A DNA stretch of 64,000 nucleotides from Bubalus kerabau. Lineage: Eukaryota > Chordata > Mammalia > Artiodactyla > Bovidae. Made by a program: the position numbers and the translations under genes. Below are positions 11,248 to 22,190 of this stretch, in pieces. The stretch lies in assembly GCF_029407905.1 (NCBI RefSeq), contig NC_073642.1, positions 8,680,001 to 8,744,000 on the forward strand, read 5' to 3'. The notes beneath the pieces are model-generated. The model had not been told where the DNA came from and ran no database searches. It saw nothing but the letters and a program-made list of their open reading frames with translations. Numbering within the stretch: position 1 is the stretch's first letter; each line of letters begins with the position of its first letter.

Positions 11248-11299
11248 GGTTTAAAGGCCATTTACAAAAGGAGGAGTATTGTAAATGGCCTTTTAAACC
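11248..11299. ncRNA. Near-perfect 20-bp stem-loop (hairpin candidate)
   Basis: The left arm at 11248-11267 and the right arm at 11279-11299 are reverse complements apart from a single extra A:T in an A/T run of the right arm. The 11-base loop (11268-11278) reads aaggaggagta. The arms read ggtttaaaggcc followed by atttacaa. The stem length and small loop are within the range of small-RNA precursor hairpins, but the stem does not extend beyond 20-21 bp and no known microRNA seed was recognised. A miniature inverted-repeat transposon remnant is the main alternative. Confidence 0.35.
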
Positions 11300-11483
11300 G
11301 TCTCTTGCTCAGCTGATTAAATGTGGTCATTTCAACTGCTAGCAACAATCAGAAGGCAAAAGACATCCTCGTTATGGTATTCCACAGTGGAGAGGGAGAC
11401 TTGAAAAGAGATTTTTCCTCCCATCCCCATCTCCCCTGCTGAAAACTGATGCATCGGCCACATGTCTAGTTCTCCCTGTTTGT
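11300..11483. other. Unique sequence
   Basis: No recognisable feature. Confidence 0.4.
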
Positions 11484-11705
11484 GAGCTTCTCTGGTGGCT
11501 CAGACGGTGAAGAATCTGCCTGCAGTGTGGGAGACTTGGGTTCGATCCCTGGGTTGGGAACATCCCCTGTTGTAGGATCTTGGAGTAGAGGCAAGCCACT
11601 CCAGTATTCTTGCTGGAGAATCCCCATGGACAAGGAGCCTGGGGGCTACAGTCCACGGGGTTGCAGGGTCGGACACAGCGGAGCGACTAAGCGATTAGTA
11701 GTGCT
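11484..11705 (+). mobile_element. Bov-tA SINE
   Basis: Plus-strand Bov-tA with agcttctctggtggctcag, the B-box-like ggttcgatccctgg, then attcttgctggagaatcc and gagcgactaagcg. A degenerate duplication may be tagttctccctg (upstream) against tagtccctg (downstream). The 3' border is approximate. Confidence 0.92.
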
Positions 11706-13760
11706 GACTGTTAGTCCCTGACAGTTCACTGACTGGCCTCCAAAATTTGGTGGTGGGCGTGTGGGGGGTGATCTAAGAAAGGAAGGTGGTCAGGAGGCCT
11801 CACCAGAACACTCCATGCTGCACAAGCGTGCCCTGTAGAGGGGTCCCTCTCGCAGGAACAAGACTGCCCAGTTTGCCTCTCTATTGATTTGGACAGGAGT
11901 GAGTTCTCGTGTTCCTCCCATTGCTGTAGATACTTTGTCTAAATTTTTCAGCCTCAGGAGAGGCTTTTCCTTGAGTCCCAGGGAGTCAGGCTCTGGGCAG
12001 GATCCTAAAAAGAGCCCCCTCACCCAGTCATACAAGACACAGCACCGTGGTTGGGTCCCTGCCACCGGATGGCTGGCTCCTGGCTGTACAGGGAGGCGGG
12101 ATGGCATGAAATGACTCCCCTGAACCTGACATCTTGTGCTTCTGGCTCGTTGGATTCTAACAGAGAAACAGAATGGCCTCTGCAAACATTGGGGAGGACA
12201 AGGGCGGTTGGTCCATTTTGGAGGAGCACACTGATCTTCAGCTGCTGTGCCCCTGCCGGCCAGGGGGTCTCTGGGCACAACCTCCCTTGCCAAGTAATTA
12301 ATGATTTGCAAAGAAACACTTAAACAGGTATGAGTGGGACCTATTATTCAAAGGAATCCTAAAATGAATAGTTTCCTAATTCATATTTGTCCTATTTATT
12401 TTTGTATTTACTGAGCATTTATTTTTTTCTATTTTGAAGCTTGTTCTTTTTTTTTTAATCCTAGGGAAGGCCTACTATGTGCTAGTTAGTACATTTGCTC
12501 ACCTTAACATCACGTGCAGGACTGAATGGACCAATTCAGTTAAATGCCATACAGGCCTTTAGATGAACTTGATGATGTTTGAACTACTAGAGAACAACTA
12601 CTTTCAAGCCCTCAGAAACACTTAGTTACAATTGTTGGCTTAATTGCACATTATTCTTATTCAGTGAAACAAGTCCCCAAGGGCTTCTTGGGATACTACT
12701 CCTTGTTATTAGAAGTCCTTCTAGTTGTAAGTCTTTACCAGCTGAAAAACTTCATTAATTTGAAAATAATCTCCAATTCAGACTTGTATTCAAACAAGTC
12801 ATTTTACCAGCAAGTCCAGCTCAAAGAGATTTTTTTTTTAAAAAACACTTTTGATGTGTTTAGTCACAGGAGATTATTTTTGCTCGATTCCCTGTTGTTC
12901 TGGTGGTCAGCTCCCGTCACGCCTCTGGCATGACCCATGCCTGAGACGACATGATGCTGAGTGGTCATAGCACTAATTTGACGGAATGGCTCCGTGACTT
13001 TTCTACCGCGGTAGCTGCTGTTACCTTAAAAAATAACTGGAGATCTTTCCCCACCCCTGTATCAAGGTGTTACACAAATATATATTTAGGCTGTTTGGGG
13101 GTTACAGATGGCAAACAACAAATCCACATTTAAGAATACATTTGCAAGCCAAAATTGAGTGGTGAGCCACTCCGGAGTGTGGGTCTGGGGTGGCAGGGGG
13201 TGGAGGAGTGATGTCTATTTTGCTTCGCTTTGTGGAATAATTTTTTCACATTTCTGTTTAGCATTCATGATACTCTAAATAGAAGCAGGAGAACAGTGTA
13301 GCTCTTGGATCCTGGGAGAGGCAGGCCACGGGAGCTCCTGCTGTTTGGGGACAGTCTGTGATTCTGTTCTTTTTATGTGCACCAATTATGACCTTGAAAA
13401 TGGGTGACTCTAATAGCGGCATTCGTCAAATTGAAAAATTTTTAATGCACCAGTGCCAAAGACCAGATCATCTCGATGGACCACAATTGACCACTGCTGT
13501 GTTTGGAGCAGTGTTTTGGTGAAATCTGAAACCCTCGCTTTTCTCCGTGTACCTTGTATTTTATTGGGAAATTATTTATTTATGAAAATACCTGAGTATG
13601 AAAAACAAAATATAATTGAAGTTAAGGGGCAGTTCCATAGAGTTGTAGCCAATTGACTAATCAGATGTCTATCATAAATGTGTTAAAGGTGATTTTTCAC
13701 TACTGAGACAACAGGGGCAAGTAGCTTGTCATTGAAGTCTTGTTTGTTCGCTTGTCCCCA
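11706..13760. other. Unique sequence, no gene seen
   Basis: The 173-codon minus-strand frame at 11790-12311 overlaps frames on the other strand and shows no family motif. T-runs lie near 12420-12460 and 12831-12841. A few bases at 12470-12490 (cctactatgtgctag) may be a MIR or L2 scrap. Confidence 0.4.
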
Positions 13761-13900
13761 CTGTATCCTGGCCTGGAATGCCCTTTCCCCTCCATTTAGC
13801 AAAGCTGACCCACCCTCTGGGCCCAGCTCCAGCCTCTCTGGACTGCAGTGTTTCTGCACTCCTGACTCTTGGCCCCGCCTCCAAGCTTCTGGAGCAGTCG
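13761..13900. repeat. Possible L2-type fragment
   Basis: The string cctggaatgccctttcccc followed by gggcccagctcc resembles a well-known stretch of old mammalian repeats. It is short and diverged. Confidence 0.25.
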
Positions 13901-14610
13901 TCCTGTCTTCCACCTTTCTGAGTGGGAGCCACCTTCGTGGCTTTATCTGATACGGCTGTAAGGTGTGTCCTGCCTGGACCTGTCTTTCCCCTGAGTGTTT
14001 TTTTTCTTTCCTTTTGCCCCATGTCACCTATGTCCACCAGACTCACACGTGGGAAAGGCTCCCGTCACCTCATGCTCAGCCGGTGGCACACCGCGTGCCT
14101 TGCTTCTTCAAAGCCAGCATGCCTTCTGGAATGTACCAGTGATGAACTGGCCTCAGCTCAAATCTCAAAGTCTCTCATCAGGCATCAAATCCTGCCACTT
14201 CCTTTCTACCTGCAAAGCTCACCTTGCCATTTGTTCCACCCTCATCTGACCCCAGAATTTCTAGCATCCCGAGGGGGTTTTCTGCACCCACTCTCTCCAG
14301 ATCTGAATCTGTCTTGCATTCCCACGTGCCAGCTAAACACTCCTTTGCATAGACCCTGCTCTGGCAGGAAGGTTGCTCACTGTTACGGGTTCAAGAACCC
14401 ACCCCCCCACTTTCTCATGTGACCTCCTCCCGTACTTACCGGGGTGTGCTGCCCCTACCGCATCTTCACTGCATCTCTTCCTCTTCTGTTTTCCCCAAAA
14501 TAGAGTTCACTCTCTTTCTGTGTGTCTGTGTCCTTTTTTTATACGTATTTCTGAGAGGAAACTCTTCCTCTCAGCTTGCAGACTTCACATTGCTTTGACC
14601 CTCTGGTGCT
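13901..14610. other. Pyrimidine-rich unique sequence, no gene seen
   Basis: C- and T-rich on the plus strand, giving long but unsupported open frames (up to 166 codons). No splice-bounded exon was recognised. Confidence 0.4.
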
Positions 14611-15073
14611 CTCAGTTCAGTTCAGTTGCTCAGTTGTGTCCAGCTCTTTGCGACCCCGTGGACTGCAGCACGCCAGGCCTCCTTGTCCATCACCAACTCC
14701 TGGAGCTTACTCAAGCTCATGTCCATTGAGTCGGTGATGCCATCCAACCATCCCATCCTCTGTTGTCCCCTTCTTCTCCTGCCTTCAATCTTTCCCAGCA
14801 TCAGGGTCTTTTCCAATGAGCCAAGTCTTCTTATCAGGCGGCCAAAGTATTGGAGTTTCAGCTTCAGCATCAGTCCTTCCAATGAATATTCAGGACTGAT
14901 TTCCTTTAGGATGGACTGGCTGGATCTCCTTGCAGTCCAAGGGACTCTCAACACCACAGTCTTCTCCAACACCACAGTTCAAAAGCATCAGTTCTTCGGT
15001 GGTCAGCTTTCTTTATAGTCCAACTCTCACATCCATATGTGACTACCGCAAAAACCATAGCTTTGACTAGATG
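14611..15073 (-). mobile_element. BovB LINE 3' part (left piece of a split copy)
   Basis: Minus-strand BovB 3' end, beginning at the terminal cagttcagttcag repeat. A minus-strand frame at 14622-14975 (117 codons) still reads the BovB C-terminal region (RVPWTARRSSQSILKEISPE, then EAWRAAVHGVAKSWTQLSN). The BovB match stops at gactagatg (about 15067-15075), exactly where the consensus would continue 'gacctttgttgg'. That continuation is found at 15861. Confidence 0.9.
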
Positions 15074-15092
15074 AACCACCAGGGAAGTCCCA
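15074..15092 (-). mobile_element. SINE head remnant fused to BovB
   Basis: The bases accaccagggaagtccc are the reverse complement of the first ~18 nt of a Bov-tA or CHR-type tRNA-derived SINE (gggacttccctggtggt). They abut the BovB 5' break with no SINE body. This looks like a chimeric 5' end made by template switching during retrotransposition, or a leftover from a rearrangement. Confidence 0.5.
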
Positions 15093-15850
15093 AACCCCCT
15101 CTCATCTTAATCCCTGTGATGCACTGGGACTGACCTTGCTCTCTCCTTTCCTGGTTTGACCACATGACTACACCGGCCCATCAGCGTGCTGCATCTCTCG
15201 GTCAAATGAAAGCACGAGACTCAAGATGGGCCAAGTTAGAGCTAATTTAGCACTTTCACTGGAGTTTTTGGGGAAAAGACTCTCGTGGTGGCTAAGCCGG
15301 TAATTCTGGAGCTGTTGGAGGCCATCACGGTTAGCATCTCCGGGGAGAAGCTGCTTGAGGGGGTGCAGCCTTCACAGAAGAAAGCGTAGCTGAGAGATGA
15401 AGATTAAATATGGATGTCATTGCTTGTGCCCCAGGAACCAACCGTGCCTGAAGCTGATTTGCATTGAAACTTACAGAAGCCAATAAATTCTTTCTTTGCT
15501 GAAGCTAATTTGAGTTGAGGTTAGGTTACTAACAGTGAGAAATATTTACTGACAGCCCACGCCTCAGCTCTCCTGCTGCCAAGCACACAGTGGATCAGAG
15601 AACAAACGTTTGTCGACTGAATGAGTGAGTCCATGTGTGGGAATAAATAAGACATGAGAAACAACCCCCATGAGCTCTCGAAGAGTTCAGATGAGGTAGT
15701 ACTACTGGGAAGGCCCATAAGAAAATGGGCTTTAAAAAAATTCGTTTTGCTAAATTTAAATTCTAAAGCTAAACAAGACGTAGGAAAACTCACGCACTGC
15801 CATTCAGTTTTGTTCTTTTTGGTTTTAGACCATCAAGTCATCCTCATTAA
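15093..15850. other. Non-BovB DNA separating two BovB pieces
   Basis: About 760 bp lies between pieces that are contiguous in the BovB consensus. It contains a possible degenerate plus-strand SINE head near 15281-15305 (gactctcgtggtggctaagcc). A stretch at 15460-15530 with caataaattctttctttgc resembles the tail of an old LTR-type repeat (low confidence). No coding exon was seen. Confidence 0.45.
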
Positions 15851-16542
15851 ACTAGGAAGGACCTTTGTTGGCCAAGTAATGTCTCTGCTTTTTAATATGC
15901 TCTCTAGGTTTGCCATAGCTTTTCTTCCAAGGAGCAAGCATCTTTTAATTTCATGGCTGCAGTTACCATCAGCAGTGATTTTGGAGCCTCCCAAAATAAA
16001 GTCTGACACTGTTTACACTGTTTCCCCATCTAATTGCCGTGAGGTGATGAGACCAGATGCTATGACCTTATTTTTCTGAATGTTGAGTTTTAAACCAGCT
16101 TTTTCAGTCTCCCCTTTCACTTTCATTAAGAGGCTCCTCAGTTCCTCTTCACTTTTGGCCATAAGGTAGTGTCATCTGCATATCTGAGGTTATTGATATT
16201 TCTCCTGGCAATCTTGATTCCAGCTTGTGCTTCCTCCAGCCCAGCGTTTCTCATGATGTGCTCTGCATATAAGTTAAATAAGCAGGGTGACAATATACAG
16301 CCTTGACGTACTCCTTTTCCTATTTGGAACCAGTCTGTTGTTCCATGTCCAGTTCTAACTGTTGCTTCCTGACCTGCATACAGATTTCTCAGGAGGCAGG
16401 TCAGGTGGTCTGGTATTCCCATCTCTTTCAGAATTTCCACAGTTTATTGTGATCCACACAGTCAAAGGCTTTGGCACAGTCAATAAAGCAGAAATAGATG
16501 TTTTTCTGGAACTCTCTTTTTTGATAATCCAACGGATATTTG

Positions 16543-16588
16543 CAATTTGATCTCTGGTTCCTCTACAATTTGATCTCTGGTTCCTCTG
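16543..16588. repeat. 23-bp tandem duplication inside BovB
   Basis: The unit caatttgatctctggttcct continues to 16564 and is repeated immediately at 16566-16587. The two 22-bp units are identical. The other BovB copy (near 35790) has the unit once, so this is a duplication private to this copy. Confidence 0.9.
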
Positions 16589-16738
16589 CCTTTTCTAAAT
16601 CCAGCTTGAACATCTGGAAGTTCATGGTTCATGTACTGTTGAAGCCTAGCTTGAAGGATTTTGAGCATTACTTTGCTAACGTGTGAGATGAGTACAATTG
16701 TGCGGTAGTTTGAGCATTCTTTGGCATTGCCTTTCTTT

Positions 16739-16770
16739 GGGATTGGAATGAAACGGGATTGGAATGAAAC
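16739..16770. repeat. 16-bp tandem duplication inside BovB
   Basis: The unit gggattggaatgaaac occurs twice head to tail (16739-16754 and 16755-16770) with no mismatch. Confidence 0.9.
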
Positions 16771-17073
16771 CTGACCTTTTCCAGTCCTGTGGCCACTGCT
16801 GCGTTTTCCAAATTTGCTGGCATATTGAGTGTAGCACTTTCCCAGCATCATCTTTTAGGATTTGAAATAGCTCAACTGGAATTCCATCACCTCCACTAGC
16901 TTTGTCTGTAGTGATGCTTCCTAAGGCCCACTTGACTTCACATTCCAGGATGCCTGGCTCTAGGTGAGTGATCACACCATCATGGTTATCTGGGTTGTGA
17001 CGATCTTTTTCTTCTTTCTGGTGCTCTAATTCTGTTTAATTTTATCACTGTGTGCAGCTTCTGTGTACCCAAG

Positions 17074-17298
17074 AAAGTGAAAGTGTTAGTCGCTCAGTCG
17101 TCTATGACTCTTTGCAATCCCATGGATTGTAGCCCGCCAGGCCCCTCTGTCCGTGGGATTTCCCCGGCAGGAATACTGGAGTGGGTTGCCATTCCCTTCT
17201 CCAGGGGATCTTCCCCACCCAGGCACCAAACCCAGGTCTCCTACATTACAGGCAGATTCTTTACCATCTGAGCCACCAGGGGCCTCAGTGTATATAAT
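17074..17298 (-). mobile_element. Bov-tA SINE with perfect 13-bp target-site duplication
   Basis: Minus-strand Bov-tA. The plus strand shows the reversed end gaaagtgaaagtgttagtcg first and the reversed head ctgagccaccaggggcc last. The direct repeat ctgtgtacccaag is identical at 17061-17073 and 17299-17311. About 14 extra bases (tgtatataat and neighbours) lie between the SINE head and the right repeat, perhaps untemplated or transduced sequence. Confidence 0.96.
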
Positions 17299-17314
17299 CT
17301 GTGTACCCAAGGAG

Positions 17315-17510
17315 ATTACAAACTCCTGGAGGGCAGGGATTAGGTCTTAAAGGACTGGAGGGCATACAGAAGTTTTAATATACTCTTTCAGCCCCTGCCG
17401 CACTCAGAGGTGGAGGAGTCACATGTGTCTTATACCGTAATGGGTCCCTGGCACCTGGCACAGACCCAGGGAGCTCATTACATACTTATGTGAATGACTG
17501 AATGAAGGAG
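17315..17510 (+). repeat. L2 LINE 3'-end fragment
   Basis: The order ctcctggagggcagggatta, ccctggcacctggcacag, then gtgaatgactgaatgaa matches the end of the ancient L2 LINE, including the tgaatgaa tail. Confidence 0.55.
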
Positions 17511-18479
17511 AGAGGCCAGGAAGGAAATAGTTTATATTTTACATTATTAGATTATCACTGAGATGTTTAACCTCTTCACAAATTAGATGTTTAGAGTCTC
17601 AATCTAGGCATTTTATTCCTACTCAAGCAGCTGAAAGATTAAGGGTAATCCTTTTACAGATATATGTTGACACGTCTCTGAAGATGAATTAACTATGTAA
17701 ATCTTGATTGCCTTTCGTGGGTGCTCAGTTCTCTCTAGAAAAGCAGACTTAGGTGGGCTGCTTCATGAAGCTTTAGGCAGCTTTCTTTTCTCTCTTTTAG
17801 GACACAGTGAATTACCTTATGCTAAATGTAAATTGGCTTCCTAAATTCTGTTTACTTGCTGTGTCTACAAAAAAAAAAAAAAAATTCGATGTAATGTAAG
17901 CCAGGGCTGACAGAATTTCTGGCACATTCACTGGGTCCCTACTCCTCACAGATTTGTAAAACCAATTTGCTATTGCAGATAGTACTGTTATCGATGTAAT
18001 TGCTTCAGATCCTAAACAGCCTGTATCTGTGATAGTGATTGTATTCATCAGTGGCCTTGATTGGGCCACTTATTGGGGTCTGAATTTCACTTAGTGTAGT
18101 GGGCTTGGATTGGCTGAATGACGCTAGCCATTGCTAGGAGGAGATGGTGGGGGCTACATTATGGACCCTCCCTCCAATTCAGAACTGTCAAAGACAAGTC
18201 TCTTTGGGTTGAAGTGTTACCCTCTCCTGAAGCTCAGTACAGTGATATGATGTGATGGACCATACTGGAAAAGCAAACAAACTTAGGTTCTCGTACTAAC
18301 TCATTTGATCACCATTCAGATCACTTTCCTCATCTGTCAAACAGAGAGTTTTGAACAGTTCTAACCTCAGTGCTCCCCATGTGGAAATTTTAAGAGCTAC
18401 CGTTTATGGAGTCACCAGTTGAAGCATATTCTCTGTTCTAGACCTTTGCCCATAGTATCGCTTAGAGTCCTCTGAATAT
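17511..18479. other. Unique sequence, no gene seen
   Basis: An A-run lies at about 17869-17884. A short MIR-like scrap (ctttcctcatctgtcaaacag) lies near 18323-18345. No exon was recognised. Confidence 0.45.
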
Positions 18480-18690
18480 GAAAGTGTTTGTTGCTCAGTC
18501 GTGTCTGACTCTTTGGGACCCCAAGGACTGTGGCCCACTAGGCTCCTCTGTCCATGGGATTCTCCAGGCAAGAGTATTGGAATGGGCAGCCATTCCCTTC
18601 TCCAGGGGCTCTTCCTGACCCGGCGATTGAACCCCTGTCTCCTGCATTGCAGACAGACTCTCTTAACTGTCTGAGCCACCAGGGAAGAAC
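18480..18690 (-). mobile_element. Bov-tA SINE
   Basis: Minus-strand copy. The plus strand reads gttgctcagtcgtgtctgac, then tccatgggattctccaggc, then the reversed head ctgagccaccagggaag. No clear target-site duplication was found, so the borders are approximate. Confidence 0.93.
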
Positions 18691-21449
18691 CCTACAAAGT
18701 GAGATGAGTGACAGTTCTTAGTGTGATGCTGACTTGACCGATTGATTCAGTCTTGGTTGTTGACCTGGTCAGTCTGATTTAGCTCAACCTCAGGATGGAT
18801 TTACAAGTAGAGAGCTTCCTAATATTTGTCGCAGTTAAGCCACTGGAGGACAGTATTTGCATCAGCTGTTTTGTGGAAAGTGAGTGATTTTTGATGGTTA
18901 ATACCTTTACAATTCCATATGAATGACTTGACCGTAGTTCCTGTTATTGAATGGCCCATTGATAGCTGAAGTCTAAAATTTTCCAGAAATTACACAAAGA
19001 ATTTTTAAAATATGGTGGGAGTAGGCATGCTGGGGGGGCATGTATCAGTTCCACAAGAATCTTTAGGGCAATTTTATGCTGTTAGGAAGAGCATGTAATA
19101 GCAACACAGATATGCAAGTTTATACACACGAATCGTTAATCATGCATGCTCTTGACAGGGAGATTATTTTCCAGTTTCTTTCTTTTTTTTTTTTTTAAAG
19201 AAATCTTAAAAGCTTAAGCTTTTTTTGTTTGCTTTTTTTATTAAAAAGTAATTTGGAGCCAGTAACTTAACCTGTTTTTCATAAACGTGCTAGCTCGAGG
19301 CAGCCAAAAAAATATTCATGCTTACATAGTTGGGGTCCTCAAGTGAACTTATGTGTTGGATCATGATAGCTCTAGTAATTGCTTGAATTATCCTTGTTGA
19401 GTAATAGTATGGACCCTGAATACAGGGTTTGATTTTATTATGGCCAGATGTCTACTCTGCTGGGTTTATGGGGCTTGCTAAATGCCGTCTCCTAATTCAA
19501 ACCCCCTACACCCAGGAAATGAATCCATTTTTCTTCATAGCATGTGACAGTTTGTGTTGTTATATGTTTGCAGCTTGATCTTTGGCTAGACTGTGGCTTT
19601 TTAAGGGGTTTTTAAGACTTCTGAGCTAATTCTGACTTAGCTTTGTACCCCCCGCATCACCATATACCTGAGACACAGTAGGATTTACACTTAAAACAGA
19701 AACACTAAATGTTCATGAGAGAAGTGTCAGGAGGACTCACTCCCCTGGCCGTGGTAGTTGTCATCTGTTCAAAGTGGGAAATACTCTTTTAGGAAAATGG
19801 AGGCCATTGACACCATCCACCTTCAACAATATAATCTGTGTGCTTTTACTGTATGAATTATTTCACTGAAGGATCAGGTTCTGGTGGAAAGCCTTGGCTT
19901 CATGCTTGTTTCTGCTGTGTTCTGCCTTGTTCACCATTTAGCCACCAGAACCGGGGCATGGGTCGATAAGGCTGTCCAGCCCTATTGGCACAAGTAGAGC
20001 TGGAAAAGACACTGAACTCTGGGGCTTACCAGAAATACCGGAAACCAGAGCAGTTTCTGTTAGGTGGGGATCTCTGAGCATTCTTACCTTTGCAAGTCCT
20101 TGTAATAGCTCTAAAAGACAGCCTTGCTCCATGGGCCAGGCCAGGCAGCCCTGGGTGGTTCAGTTGGCTCGGGCACTGGGGACCACGGGGGCCCTTTGCC
20201 CTTGGACTTGGAAGGGTATTAATTGTGAACGTTTGGGCTGTCCTCATAGCCTAGCAGACATAAACCCAGCATGCTAAGTACATACCATTACTTGTGCTTA
20301 GGCTACTGTCACTGTTACGGCCGTTGTAGTTGGGGTTTTGGGGTGTGGGGGGAGTCCAGTTGGACACACCTGAGTGCCTGCCTGTGTTTGTAAGTGGGAA
20401 AGTATTGCGCTCCCTCACAGGCTGTATTGTGAGCAGTGAGATCTTTGTCAAAAGTAACTCAGGTTTTTTCGGGGGCCAGGCAAGAGAAAACACACACACA
20501 GAATTTGACGGCTCTGTGGAGAGGATGCAATTAATACAGCTGTTGTTCTTTTGTGTAAGTTACTGTTAAGAAAGGATACAGGTAGACTTGCCTACCATTA
20601 ACTCTGAGCAACTCTTACCAGCAAAGTGGAAGCGCTTCATCTTACCCTTTCAGTGAAAGTTGCAGAAGAGGGATGCAATTTTCATGTGGCTTTAAAGTGG
20701 AGATTTCCTCCTGGAGGGATTACTCCTCTCCGTAGGAGAAAGGCTCCCAAAGTTGTTTAAGAGTGTTTGTGTTCACCTCGCAGATTAGCATGGGCAAACA
20801 CGGTGACCCTCTTCAGTTACAATTAATTTTAGATATTCTAGGCACAGCAGGTCAAAGCGGGAGGGTAAAGGTGGAGAGTTACCCATCCGAGAAACAAGTG
20901 ACGTTGACTCAGCCTGGAAGGGTGTTGGGGAGGATGGAATGCCAGAGCGTCCCAGCAGCCCTCCATGTAGCTGTGGTCTGGGAAGACCGCCCGTTCCTAG
21001 AGCCTCTGACTTCTGCATGAGGAAGTCGCTGAAGCATGTGGTCCACATAACTTACTAAAACCTTGTCAGGACTTTATTTTCCAGAAAGCCAAGTTCTGGA
21101 TAAAGAGTGTGTGTGTTCTGGAGTTTAGCCCAATTACTGCCATATTTTTAGGGAGCTATGCCTACTGAAGGGGTGGGGGGGGGGGTGGTAAAGGAACTGT
21201 GAGGATTGTGCTAAGTATACAGAATTTTACATTTTCTCAGTAATTCCTTTTTTCTCAATGTCAGCGTGGCTTCTTTATTTACCTTCTTCCTTCAGTCTCT
21301 TGAATTTGAATTTCAGTATGTAATAGCAGCAGTGTTGAAGATTATAAAATCCATTAAGGGAGGAACATCTGGAGTGCTGGAACCAAAGCCAGCATGTTGG
21401 TACTGAGGATGACCCCACTCACTAGGGCGAAACAGAACGGTCTCTTTCC
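18691..21449. other. Unique sequence, no gene seen
   Basis: Contains a T-run near 19183-19196, an AT-rich stretch at 19140-19330, and a G-run at 21171-21187 (gggg, t, then eleven G). Open frames of up to 87 codons show no family motif. Confidence 0.45.
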
Positions 21450-22190
21450 TTTCTTTCTTTTTAAAATAATTTCGTATTTGAAAATAATTTTAGACTTATA
21501 CGAAAGTTGAAAAAATGCACAGAGAGTTCGTAAAATGTCACCCAGTTATCCCTAATGTTAACATCTTACATAACCATAATCCAATTACCAAAACCAAGAA
21601 ATGAACATTGGCATAATACTCTCAACTGCAGACTTTATTGAGATGTCATCAGTTTCTCCATGAACGTCCTTTTTCCAGGCTCCATTGAATTTGTTGGCTG
21701 TCTGTGGTCTCCTCCTTGTGACAGTTCCTCTGTCTTTCCTTGCTTTTTACCTTGATCCTTTGGGAGATGATTGATCATTTCTTTTAGAGCATACTCCTCC
21801 GCTTGTGCTTCTCTGATGTCTTCTCATAATTAGACTCAGTTTCTGTATATGGAGGAGGAAGACCACAGGCGTGAGCGTCCTCGCAGCGTGTCATGTCCGG
21901 GTGACGCCAGTGTGTTTACTGCAGGTGATGTGACTCTGATCACGTGGTTACGGGCCGGTTTCTCCACCGGGGAGTTTCCCCTTTGTAATCTAACATCTTG
22001 GGGGTGGAAGGATGATACTTGGAGCCCGTGCAGATGTCCTCTTTCTCGTCACTTGCTAATGTTGGCACCCCTTGGTGGCGCTTACCTGCAACACTTACTA
22101 CTATGATGTTCTAATGGTGAGTTTCTATTTCCTTCTGTGTGTATTCATAGGGATTTTTTGGTAAGGAAGAACTTCCCCTTCACCCCTGAA
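21450..22190. repeat. Old L1-type (L1M) 3' region, copy 1
   Basis: Recognisable strings in the expected order are gtcacccagttatccc, then aatgttaacatcttacataa, ccaaaaccaagaaatgaaca, agactttattgagatgtcat, tctcataattagactc, and aaggaagaacttcccc. This matches a common old mammalian LINE-1 3' segment. It is non-coding and heavily diverged. The same family recurs at 48040-48710 in the same direction. Confidence 0.55.

Larger units (their letters stand above)
15851..17020 (-). pseudogene. BovB LINE reverse-transcriptase region, decayed
   Basis: This is the right piece of the split BovB copy, on the minus strand. The readable reverse-transcriptase segment at 16138-16440 has RQGCILSPCLFNLYAE and the catalytic box YADD, encoded at 16171-16182. 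An upstream segment appears in other frames (SGGDGIPVELFQILKDDAGK, KAMLKILQARLQQYMNHELPD-like). RTE reverse transcriptases copy their own RNA, and that of SINEs with matching 3' ends, into target DNA. This copy is dead: frames shift repeatedly, and two short tandem duplications lie inside it (16543-16588 and 16739-16770). The 5' end and endonuclease domain are missing. Confidence 0.92.

Noticed and set aside
11790..12311. 173-codon minus-strand open frame
   Set aside because: No domain was recognised and overlapping frames exist on the other strand, so it is treated as chance.
15460..15530. Possible endogenous-retrovirus LTR tail
   Set aside because: Only a short degenerate string with an aataaa signal was seen. 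There is no paired LTR, primer-binding site or coding remnant, so it is not called as an ERV.
15692..15701. let-7-like 10-mer tgaggtagta
   Set aside because: The match to the let-7 family ends after ten bases and no complementary arm that would make a precursor hairpin was seen.
15710..15734. Short hairpin followed by a run of A and T resembling a bacterial terminator
   Set aside because: The organism is a mammal, and the stem is only 6-8 bp.
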